From Streptomyces pinistramenti (lineage in GTDB: Bacteria > Actinomycetota > Actinomycetes > Streptomycetales > Streptomycetaceae): a stretch of 64,000 bases of DNA. The notes under the pieces were generated by a model that saw only the letters and a program-made list of their open reading frames with translations, had not been told where the DNA came from and made no database searches. Both the position numbers and the translations under genes were made by a program. Location: NCBI RefSeq assembly GCF_020564935.1, contig NZ_JAJCXB010000029.1, forward strand, positions 1-64,000, given 5' to 3'. Positions 24,050 through 32,600 of the stretch are shown in pieces (the first letter of the stretch is position 1; each line of letters opens with the position of its first letter).

Positions 24050-24621
24050 GCCGGGCGGACCACCAGGTTCGCCTGACCGGTGAGGGTGGCGAGGTCGACG
24101 GTGGCGGTACAGGTCAGGGGCACGAAGTCCAGCTCCAGTTGGCCGGCGATCCGGATCTCTCCGGTGCCCGCGGTGAAGTCCGCGCCGCTCGGATCGCGGT
24201 CCGCCTCGGCCAGCTCCATCCCCAGTTCCGTGCCGCCGTCGGTGCCGGTGAACCGGAGGAAGACATAGCCGCGGTCGATCGCCTCCTTGAGTGCGGCCGC
24301 GGTGCGGTCGGGGCGGAGGGAGACCTCGACCGGGTGTGTCCCGGTGGTGAGCCGGTCCACCAGGGTCGGGGTGTCGGCGAACGGGTCCTCGGTCACCTCC
24401 TCGGACAGTCCGTCGGGGTGCTCCGCCATGAAGGTGCGCAGGCTCAACGGGCGCATGTCGGTCCAGACTTCGCCGATGTGGGACAGACACTCCTGGCGCC
24501 CGCCCGTCTTGCCGACCGTGGTCCAGCCGTCGGGCACATCCTGGTCGGCGGGCCAGATCGAATACTGCTCCTCCACATTGCGGACCACGTGGTAGGTCCG
24601 CTCGTCCACGGTGTCGGTCAC
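24046..24621 (-). CDS. MbtH-domain protein with an extra C-terminal domain, 191 aa
   Basis: Residues 8-70 are a full MbtH domain (YHVVRNVEEQYSIWP, VPDGWTTVGKTG, ECLSHIGEVWTDMRPLSLR), the small activator that binds NRPS adenylation domains. Residues 75-191 are an additional all-beta-looking region (HPVEVSLRPDRTAAALKEAI, FLRFTGTDGG, IRIAGQLELDFVPLTCTATV) that I do not recognise; ordinary MbtH proteins stop at about 70 residues. GTG 24621 has a clear AAGGAG site in the 10-bp gap after the BlmII-like gene. It likely activates the A domains of this cluster; the role of the extension is unknown. Confidence 0.82.
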   Translation of the reverse strand: MTDTVDERTYHVVRNVEEQYSIWPADQDVPDGWTTVGKTGGRQECLSHIGEVWTDMRPLSLRTFMAEHPDGLSEEVTEDPFADTPTLVDRLTTGTHPVEVSLRPDRTAAALKEAIDRGYVFLRFTGTDGGTELGMELAEADRDPSGADFTAGTGEIRIAGQLELDFVPLTCTATVDLATLTGQANLVVRPA

Positions 24622-24631
24622 GGGGCACTCC

Positions 24632-25912
24632 TTAAGGGTGGTTGATGTCCGGCAGTGGGGCCGTCTGATCGGTGCTGACCTGCTCGATCGACCGGTCGAG
24701 CAGGTGGAGCAGGTGGTCCATGACGTCTTCGGTGAGGTCGGGCCCGGCGTGGTCGAGGACGATCACGATGTCGTCGCCGAGTTCTCCGATGTGCACGTCG
24801 AGCAGCACGCCGTCGTCCGGCGCGGTACCCGCGTGTCCGGCCGCCCCGAGCAGGTCGGCCTCCCTGAACAACCCGATCGACAGGGCGCCTTGGGCCGGTG
24901 CCTGCTCGTCCCTGGTACGGGCGCTGCGCGGCGGGTTCCGGCAGAAGTGCACGGTGACGTCCCACAGCGCGGCCGTGTGCGGCGTCCGCAGTGCACCGGT
25001 CCGCAGGCCGTGGTCGAGGAGACGGGGGTAGGGCAGGTAGTGCACGACCGAGTCCAGGAATCCCGCCTGGGTCCTGCGCATGACCTCGGAGAACGCCGGG
25101 CTGCTCAGGCCCTCGACGTCGACGCGGAAGGCCAGCCGGTCGGTGAACGGACCGATGACGTGTCCGAGTTCGAAGTAGTCCCGCAGGTCGAACGCGCAGC
25201 AGAAGCCGGAGCTGCCCGGCCTGCCCAGTACGCGCAGGGACCAGGCCAGCAGGCCGACGACGGCGAGCGAGCCGTTGGCGCCCAGGGGGCCGCTGCCGCC
25301 GGTCAGTGCCGCCCAGCGCCGCCCGTCGACCCGCAGCCGTCTGGTGCCGACCCGGCCGTGGGCTGTGCGGGGACCACCGTCCGTGTATCCGAAGCGCGGG
25401 AACTCCTTGCTCCACCAGCGCCGCCGGGCCTCGGCCCCGCCGGGCGTCCCGACCGGGTCGAATCCGGCCAGCTCGGCGGGGTCACGGTACGCGGCGGCCC
25501 GGAACCGGTCGAAGTACGCCTGGAGGACCGCCCCGAGTGCCGCGTACAAGGAGCGTGCATCGAGGGCTTCCTGGGGGGCGACCAGGCCCAGTACGTGCCG
25601 GTTGCCGCCGAGCGGCACCCAGTGGAACCGGTTCGGCGCTCCGGGCTCGGCCGGGCCCTCCAGCTCGGCGCGGAGCAGCGCCACACAGGCATCCGCCGGA
25701 TCCCCCGGCGTGAGCGCGCGCAGGTCGTGCCGGTGCAGGTCGGGGGCGAAGCGGACGAACGGCGTCGCGGCGGCCACCGTACGCACCGCGGCGGCCAGCC
25801 GGCCGGTGTCCACCTCGCCGTCCACCTGGAGCGCCCGGACGTGGTGACCGGTGCCGGTTTCCAGGGTCGCTCCGGGAAATGCCGGGATGGCGTCGGAGCG
25901 CTGGGCGGTCAC
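24632..25912 (-). CDS. blmII: Degenerate free-standing condensation-like protein (BlmII-like), 426 aa
   Basis: It has the overall size and weak sequence pattern of a single NRPS condensation domain (VDTGRLAAAVRTVAAATPFV, FDLRDYFELGHVIGPFTDRL, FRVDVEGLSSPAFSEVM). At the place of the HHxxxDG active-site motif it reads APQEALD, so both His residues are missing. BlmII, a free condensation protein of similar length (about 460 from memory), occupies the same position. Without the catalytic His it may be structural or may recruit partners. GTG 25912 overlaps the dioxygenase stop and the gene ends in TAA. Confidence 0.7.
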   Translation of the reverse strand: MTAQRSDAIPAFPGATLETGTGHHVRALQVDGEVDTGRLAAAVRTVAAATPFVRFAPDLHRHDLRALTPGDPADACVALLRAELEGPAEPGAPNRFHWVPLGGNRHVLGLVAPQEALDARSLYAALGAVLQAYFDRFRAAAYRDPAELAGFDPVGTPGGAEARRRWWSKEFPRFGYTDGGPRTAHGRVGTRRLRVDGRRWAALTGGSGPLGANGSLAVVGLLAWSLRVLGRPGSSGFCCAFDLRDYFELGHVIGPFTDRLAFRVDVEGLSSPAFSEVMRRTQAGFLDSVVHYLPYPRLLDHGLRTGALRTPHTAALWDVTVHFCRNPPRSARTRDEQAPAQGALSIGLFREADLLGAAGHAGTAPDDGVLLDVHIGELGDDIVIVLDHAGPDLTEDVMDHLLHLLDRSIEQVSTDQTAPLPDINHP

Positions 25913-26955
25913 CGGCTCGCCCCGGCTCGTACCGCGTCCCAGGACAGCGCGCCCGCCATGGCGACGGCCACCCGACGCTCCCCGGTGTAGGGCTGTCGGC
26001 CGTGCGCGGCCAGCAGGTTGTCCACCAACAGCACATCACCGGCCTGCCACGGCACCGCGACCCGCTCGGCCGCGTAGGCCGCACGGAGATGGTCGAGTAC
26101 GTCCTCCGGGATCGGCTGCCCGTCTCCGTAGTACGTGTTGACCGGCAGGTCCGCCTCGGCGAACTGGGACCGCAGCGCCGCGCCGATCCGCGTCGGCAGG
26201 CTGCTGGTGTGGAAGAAGACCGCGTGGTTGCACCACACGTGGTCCCCGGTGCCGGGGTGTACGGCGAGGGCCGGCCGCACCTGGCTGGTGCGCAGCCGGT
26301 CGCCTCCGGTCCACTCGGCCTCGACGCCCTGGTCACGGCAGTGCCGTTCGACCTGTGCGCGGTGCTCGGTCTGGAACGCCTCGCGCCAGTCCATCCCCAG
26401 GCCGGTCCCGTAGTTGCGGACGTAGCGCACGCCCCGCTCGGCGAATCCTGCGCTCATCTCGGCGCGGATGCGGCCCAGCACCTTCCTGGTGTCCGCCAGT
26501 GGGGTCGCGCCGCCGGTCGTCGCGGGCCGCAGGCAGCAGAACACCAGGCGCCGCGGCAGCTCCCGCTGATAGGAGTTCTCGTTGTGCAGCGGGATCGGCT
26601 GATCGGCGGGGTGGTCGGTGGCGGTGTAGATCCGGTCGCCGAGTTCCGTCCGCGGCGAGGACCGCTCCAGGTAGGGGCTCGGGTTCCCGGCCAGTGCGCG
26701 CAGCACCGCGCCGAAGCGGTCGAGGTCGACGCCGAAGCCCCGGAACAGCACCGCGCCGTGGACGTCCAGCCAGGTGCGCACGGTGTCCGCCGAGCGGTCG
26801 GCCCAGTGCGCGAGGTCGATTCCCGTCTGCGCGGCGAGCACCTGCAAGGGCAGGGTCGCACCGGCCGGTGGTCCGGTCGGCCGCACCCAGTCCTCGGGCC
26901 GGGACGGCTCCCGGCGGCGACGGCCGGCCTGAGGGCCGCCGGTGTCCGGCGTCAC
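25909..26955 (-). CDS. TauD/TfdA-fold Fe(II)/2-oxoglutarate dioxygenase, SyrP-like, 348 aa
   Basis: The fold is marked by GAVLFRGFGVDLDRF, the iron-binding pair His-Glu in IPLHNENSYQRELP, NGTGLGMDW-like loop (NYGTGLGMDWREAFQ), and the distal His and 2-oxoglutarate-binding Arg in AHGRQPYTGERRVAVA. It belongs with SyrP-type hydroxylases, which beta-hydroxylate carrier-bound amino acids; SyrP was once called regulatory and related genes in bleomycin-type clusters kept that label. Candidate for beta-hydroxylation of His or another residue. GTG 26955 overlaps the BlmIII-like stop. Confidence 0.87.
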   Translation of the reverse strand: MTPDTGGPQAGRRRREPSRPEDWVRPTGPPAGATLPLQVLAAQTGIDLAHWADRSADTVRTWLDVHGAVLFRGFGVDLDRFGAVLRALAGNPSPYLERSSPRTELGDRIYTATDHPADQPIPLHNENSYQRELPRRLVFCCLRPATTGGATPLADTRKVLGRIRAEMSAGFAERGVRYVRNYGTGLGMDWREAFQTEHRAQVERHCRDQGVEAEWTGGDRLRTSQVRPALAVHPGTGDHVWCNHAVFFHTSSLPTRIGAALRSQFAEADLPVNTYYGDGQPIPEDVLDHLRAAYAAERVAVPWQAGDVLLVDNLLAAHGRQPYTGERRVAVAMAGALSWDAVRAGASR

Positions 26956-29624
26956 GGCCGCTCCCCCTCGCTCCGCGCCGCCCGGCCCAGCCGGTCGCCG
27001 ATGTCGGGTACCCGGCGGCTGCCCGTCCGCTCGCCGGTGACGTCCGGGACGCCGCCGAGCAGGGCGTGTACGAAGCGGTCGTCGGGGCGCAGCCGCAGTG
27101 GTTCGCGCAGTGCGGCGGTGTCCACCGTGCCGACCGGGCAGAGGCCGAGGCCGTTCTCCGCGGCGACCATCATCAGCAACTGAGCCATCGCGCCGGCCTC
27201 GAACACCGAGAAGTCCCCGGCCAGTTCGCCGTAGAGCGGGGAGATGGCGTCCATCCTGCTGATCAGGTAGAGCACGAACGCCGATTGCCGCAGGGCGCCG
27301 TGGTTGATCTCGGCGTGCGCGGCGGGGGGCACACCCTGGCCGGTGCGCACGGGAACGAGCTCGGCGCGGCCCGGGTGGACGTAGTAGGTTCCGGCGTCCA
27401 GGCCCGTCACCCGGTCCGGTGCGACGTCGGCGTAGACGCCCAGCGGGTAGGCGCCGCCCGCCGAGGGGTACCAGTACTTGGTCTCGCCCGCGTGCTGGAT
27501 CCGGCGCACGGCGCCGAGCAGGGCCGCGAGACCGGTGAAGGCGACCGGGCCGGGGGCGAATCGCCGGTGGCTTCGGCGAGCGGGCACCCGCGGGTCGGCC
27601 TCGCGGCCGAGGGCGATCCCCGAGACCGCGTCGTACTCCTGCCGGATGCCGTGGTGCGCGTCCTTGAACGCCTGGCGCGCCACCAGGTCGACGAGCAGGC
27701 CCCCGTCGGCCGGGGGCGGCACGACGGCCGTGGGGGGTTCGTCGGGCAGTTGGTCGAGGGGCTCGTGGCGGGACTCACCGGCGGGTCCGGTGGTCTTCGC
27801 GAGATGCGGACCGATCATGACGGCGATCGAGGGGAACCGCAGCAGTTCCTCCACCTGGACGTCGATCCCGAGTTCCTCCTCGATCACGGTGGCCAGCCGC
27901 ACCAGCTCGACCGACGTGGCGCCGAAGTCGATCAAGTTCATGTCCGGCTCGATCTCGCTCACCCCGAGCACCCTGCAGGCGATCTCGGTGGCGGCGGCCA
28001 CCAGCGTGTCTCCGCCCGCCACCGCCGGCTGCCGGTCGGCGACGGGCTCGGGAACCGGGCTGCCCGTCGTGGTGAGCCGACCGCGGTCGACCCTGCCGTC
28101 AGGGGTGAGAGGAAAGGCGTCCAGGACCTCGATCCTGCTGGGCAGCAGGTACGGAGACACCTTGCGGCGCAGCTGGTCGAGCAGTTCCTGCCCGGTGCGG
28201 CTCGTTCCGGGGGCGAGCCGGACGAAGCCGAGCGCGCTCTCGGCGGTCAGGGTGACCACGGCGGCGGCGCGCACCCCGTCCATCGCGGCCAGCGCCACTT
28301 CGGTGTCGTGCACGTGCAACCGCCTTCCGTGCACGAGGAGTTGTGCGGATGCGTGTCCGACGGTCTCCACCGTCCCCGACGGGAGCACCCGGCCGAACCA
28401 GGGGCTGCGCAGCAGAGGTTCGCCGGACTCCGGGTGGGTGGCCCACCGGTCGGGCCCGGTGTCGCAGTGGTGCCGCGCGGACTCCGCGGCCAGGCCGCCG
28501 TAGTGCACCTGTCCGGTGACCCAGACGGGGCAGATCCCGCCGTTCTCGGCCAGTACGTGGATGCGCTGGTTGCGCATCGGGCCGCCGATCGGCACCGAGG
28601 GCGTATCGGCTTCCTGAGCGGACAGTGCACAGCAGGTGGCCCACGCCCCGTGCTCCTGGGCGGCGGAGAGGTTGGCGACGACGAGGTCCGGGCCGGACAG
28701 CCCGCGAAGGCGCCGGACGAGGGCGCCGGTCAGCGGTTCCCCGTTCAGCAGCACCAGGCGCAGGTGCCCCGGCAGCCGGTCGCCCCGGCGTTCCAGCTCG
28801 GTGAGCAGCAGGTCGAGCAGGGTCGGTGTGGAGTTCCATACGGTGAGGTGTTCTTGGACGAGCAGGTCGATCCAGGCGGTCGGCTCCCGCAGGTCGATGT
28901 CCTGGCCGTGGATCAGTGTGGCGCCGGAGAGCAGGGCGAGGCAGCTCTCACGGATGCCCTGTCCGGTGGTGATCGGGGCCAGGGCCATCATCCGGTCGTC
29001 CGGTCCGAGTCCGAACCGGTCGGTGAGATCGGCTGCCATGTTGAGCAGTTCCCGGTGGCTGATCGCCACCGCAGCGTCGGCGTCGTCGCCGGGCAGCAGC
29101 ACCGCGGGATCCCGCTGGTCGCGCCGCGGCGGGGCGGCAGGCTCCGCCTCCGGCACGCCGTCGAGCGCTGTCCTGGCGATCCCGTCCGGCCAGCTCAGCC
29201 GGTCCAGCAGCCAGGACTGTGAGACGCACACCGTGATCCCGTCCCGGTCCAGCTGCCGCCACCGTGTGACCTGCGGGCCGCCGGGGTCCACGGGCACCGG
29301 TACGGCGCCCGCGCGCAGGATGCCGAGCAGACCGGTCACCTGGTCGGCGCCGGGCTCGACGCACAGGGCGACCCGATCGCCCGCCGCCACCGCCTGCCCG
29401 CTCAGCGCCGCGGCGAGGCGGTCGGCGGCGGTGAGCAGGTCGGCCCTGCTCCGGCGTTGACGGGATCCCTGCACGGCGAGTGCGTCGCCCCGCTCGGCCG
29501 CGAGCAGGGCGACCGCCTCGTCCAGGGTGCCCGGCGGGATCCGCCCGGTCACCTCGTTCATGTGCAGCAGCAACGTCCGCTGCTCGGCGGGAAGCACCGA
29601 GAAGCTTTCCCCGGCCATGCTCAT
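26952..29624 (-). CDS. blmIII: NRPS A*-PCP-Ox (BlmIII-like), thiazole-forming oxidase module, 890 aa
   Basis: Residues 1-520 have an adenylation fold but the ATP-binding TSGSTGxPKG core is replaced (VLLPGDDADAAVAISH), so the domain should not activate an amino acid. A carrier domain follows (DFGATSVEL, Ser at about 570). Residues 650-880 are an FMN oxidoreductase of the SagB/nitroreductase type (RRFAPGPVAFTGLAALL, YPSAGGAYPLGVY, FEAGAMAQLLMMVAAENGL). This is exactly the layout of BlmIII, which with the last cyclization domain of BlmIV and a Cys loaded from upstream forms and oxidises the second thiazoline. Start ATG 29624 overlaps the blmIV stop. Confidence 0.93.
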   Translation of the reverse strand: MSMAGESFSVLPAEQRTLLLHMNEVTGRIPPGTLDEAVALLAAERGDALAVQGSRQRRSRADLLTAADRLAAALSGQAVAAGDRVALCVEPGADQVTGLLGILRAGAVPVPVDPGGPQVTRWRQLDRDGITVCVSQSWLLDRLSWPDGIARTALDGVPEAEPAAPPRRDQRDPAVLLPGDDADAAVAISHRELLNMAADLTDRFGLGPDDRMMALAPITTGQGIRESCLALLSGATLIHGQDIDLREPTAWIDLLVQEHLTVWNSTPTLLDLLLTELERRGDRLPGHLRLVLLNGEPLTGALVRRLRGLSGPDLVVANLSAAQEHGAWATCCALSAQEADTPSVPIGGPMRNQRIHVLAENGGICPVWVTGQVHYGGLAAESARHHCDTGPDRWATHPESGEPLLRSPWFGRVLPSGTVETVGHASAQLLVHGRRLHVHDTEVALAAMDGVRAAAVVTLTAESALGFVRLAPGTSRTGQELLDQLRRKVSPYLLPSRIEVLDAFPLTPDGRVDRGRLTTTGSPVPEPVADRQPAVAGGDTLVAAATEIACRVLGVSEIEPDMNLIDFGATSVELVRLATVIEEELGIDVQVEELLRFPSIAVMIGPHLAKTTGPAGESRHEPLDQLPDEPPTAVVPPPADGGLLVDLVARQAFKDAHHGIRQEYDAVSGIALGREADPRVPARRSHRRFAPGPVAFTGLAALLGAVRRIQHAGETKYWYPSAGGAYPLGVYADVAPDRVTGLDAGTYYVHPGRAELVPVRTGQGVPPAAHAEINHGALRQSAFVLYLISRMDAISPLYGELAGDFSVFEAGAMAQLLMMVAAENGLGLCPVGTVDTAALREPLRLRPDDRFVHALLGGVPDVTGERTGSRRVPDIGDRLGRAARSEGERP

Positions 29625-32600
29625 GCTGGGTCGCCTCCAGTTTCCACGGCTGCCGCCGCGAGATTCGCGAGTACCGTCTCGAACGCTTCGAACATGCTCT
29701 CCACCAGCCCGGGCGGGAACGCCGCGGCGACGAAGTCCCAGGTGCAGACGAGCTTTCCGGCCTGCTCGCCGACCTGGTGGTCGAGCAGCACCTGGGGGGT
29801 CTGGCTCACCGAGTACACCGTCCTGGCCCGCCAGGCGGGTACCTGCGAGGACGGCAGCACGCCGTCCGAGAGCAGGGTGCTGGTGAACACCACGGGCATC
29901 ACCGCGTCGTCCCGTCGGCGCGGATCCCCGCCGCGCAGCATGCGCAGCACTTCCACGCCGGTGACCGTCCGGTGCTCCAGGTCTTTCCAGAGCTGGTCCT
30001 GCAGACGTGTGGCCCGCGCGGGGAAGGACGATTCGCCGGTGCCGTCGACGGCCAGCAGTGTCGTGGCCGTGAAGTCGCCGACCAGCGCGTCCACGTCCGG
30101 ATGCAACGGCAGCCGGTTGAACGTGGTGACGTTGAGGGTGAACCGGGGGCTGTCGCTCCACTGTGCGAGCACCTCGCAGAACGCGGCGCAGATCGCCGCC
30201 GACGGCGTGAGGCCGGCCGCGGCCGACCAGTCCCGCACCGCCTGCCATGCCGTCGGGGTGAGTTCGGTGCGCAGGCGGTGGAACTCCGGGTGGGTGAGCT
30301 CCGCGGGCCGCCACAGCAGCGGCAGGCCGGGGGCGGACGGCAGGTCGGCGATCCGGTCGGCCCAGTAGCGCTGTGCCTGGCGGTGGCGGATGCCGCTCCT
30401 CTGCGCCATCGCCGCCAGCACGTAGTCCCGGAAGGTGCAGCCGATTACGGGCAGTTCGGCCTCGGGGTCGTGGTACAGCGCCAGCAGTTCGCGGGTGAGG
30501 ATCCGGGTGCTGTGCGCGTCGGCGATCAGCAGGTCGACGCTGATGTGCAGCCGGGTGGTCGTGCCGTCGGTGCGATGGGCGCGCAGCTCGAACAGCGGCC
30601 AGTCCTCGGTCGCCCTGACCTGGTGCGACATCGTCCCGCGGACCTCGGCGAGCCGGTGGGTCGCGGCGTCGGGTGCCCGGCCGCGCAGGTCCGCCGTGTC
30701 GATCCGGTAGGCGGGCACGGTGGGCAGGACCTGCTGACGGCCGTCGCGCCGGACGACGGTCCGCAGCGCGTCGTGCCGGTCGATCAGCAGGCGCAGGGCC
30801 TGTTCGAGCCGGGGGACGTCGAGGTCGTCGACGTCCAGTTCCAGGTAGCTGTGGGTGGCGACACCACCGAGCCCGAAGCCGGTGCGGCGTCCCAGCCAGT
30901 ACGCCTGCTGGATGTCGGTCAGCGGGAACGGCTCGGACCGGTCGTCCGGGCAGGCCGTCAGCTCGGGCGGCGGGCCGGGGTCGGGGGTGGGCGCGGCGCC
31001 CGCCTGCGCCTCGGTCACCGCATCGGCCAGTGCCGCGAGCGTCGGGGTGGTGAACAGCCGGAGCATGGGGATGCGCACGCCCATGGCCTGCTGGAGTTTC
31101 GTCATGAGCCGGATGGCTTCCAGCGAGGTGCCGCCGAGGGCGAAGAAGTTGTCCTTGGGCCGGACGGTCGGCACCGAGAGAAGTTCTGCCCAGATGTCGG
31201 CCAGCTCCGCCAGCAGTCGGCCACGCCGCTGCGGGGCCGCCGCGCCACGCACCCGCCCCGTCCGCCGTTGCCGCCCCGGCAACTGTGCGAGCAGTGCCGA
31301 CCGGTCCACCTTTCCATTGCCGGTCAACGGGATCCGGTCGAGTCGGTGGAATTCGGCCGGGATCATGTACGGCGGCAGTACGGCACCGAGGCCGGTGCGC
31401 AGTGCGGCGGATTCCGGCGGCGAGTCCGGCTCGGCGACGACAAAGGCGACCAGGCGGCGTGCCGCTCCCCGCTCACCGGCTGCGACCACGGCGGCCGCCC
31501 GCACTCCGGGCAGCCGCTGCACCGCCGCCTCGACCTCGCCGAGTTCGACCCGGTATCCGTTGATCTTCACTTGGCCGTCCTGCCGACCGAGGAACTCCAG
31601 GTTCCCGTCGGGCAGATGACGGGCGAGGTCACCGGTCCGGTACAGGCGCTCGCCGGTCACCGGGTCGCACGGGAACCTGAACCGGGTCTGCTCCTCGTCG
31701 CGCCAGTACCCCAGCGCGACACCGGCGCCGCCGATGTACAGCTCGTCGGCCACCCAGTCGGGACGCGGTCGCAATCGGTCGTCGAGCACCCGGATCGACT
31801 GGTGGTCCATGGGTACGCCGTAGGGGACGCTGGGCCGGCGCGGGTCGACCTCGCCGATGGGGTACCACACCGACCAGATGGATCCCTCCGTCGCGCCGCC
31901 GAGACTCATCAGCTGCGCCTCGGTGGCCAGCGCGCGGAGCCGGTCGGGCAGGGAGACCGGGATCCAGTCGCCGCTGAGCAGCACCAGCCGCAGCGTGGAG
32001 AGCGCGGCCGGCGCCAGCTTCCCGGCGTAATCGGTCAGGACCTCCGCGAGTGCGGGCACCGAGTTCCACACCGTGACCTGTTCCCGTGCGATCAGCTCGG
32101 CCCAGTGGGCCGGATCACGGCGTTTGTCCTGCGCGGGCAGAACCACCGTGCCACCGGCGGACAGCAGGCCGAACAGGTCGTAGACGGCGAGGTCGAAGCT
32201 CAGCGAGGAGACCGCGAGGACACGGTCGTGCGGGCCGACTCCGAACCGCCGGTTGACGGCGTCGATGGTGTTCGCCGCACCGCGGTGATCGATCATCACG
32301 CCCTTGGGTGTGCCGGTCGAGCCGGAGGTGAAGATGACGTAGGCCAGGTCCGCGGGGTCGGTACGCACCGCCGGGGGCTCGTCCGACGGGTCGAGGTCGG
32401 CCGCCCGGTCGACGGCGATCACGCGCACTCCGGCCGGTCGGGGCAGCTGGTCCACCAGTGTCCGTTGGGTCAGCACGGTGCTCAGTTCCCCGCGCGCCAT
32501 CAGGTGCCGCATCCGTGCGTCGGGCAGGTCGGGGTCCAGCGGCAGGAAGGCCCGGCCGGCCGCCAGCGCGCCGAGCGCGGCGACCACCTGGTGCCGGCCC

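Noticed and set aside
25909..26955. SyrP-like gene as a transcriptional regulator
   Set aside because: The old regulatory label does not fit: the protein has the metal and 2-oxoglutarate ligands of a TauD-type dioxygenase and no DNA-binding motif.
26952..29624. BlmIII-like A domain as a third active amino-acid-selecting domain of the thiazole modules
   Set aside because: The ATP-binding core motif is missing and no substrate code can be read; the same defect is known for BlmIII.
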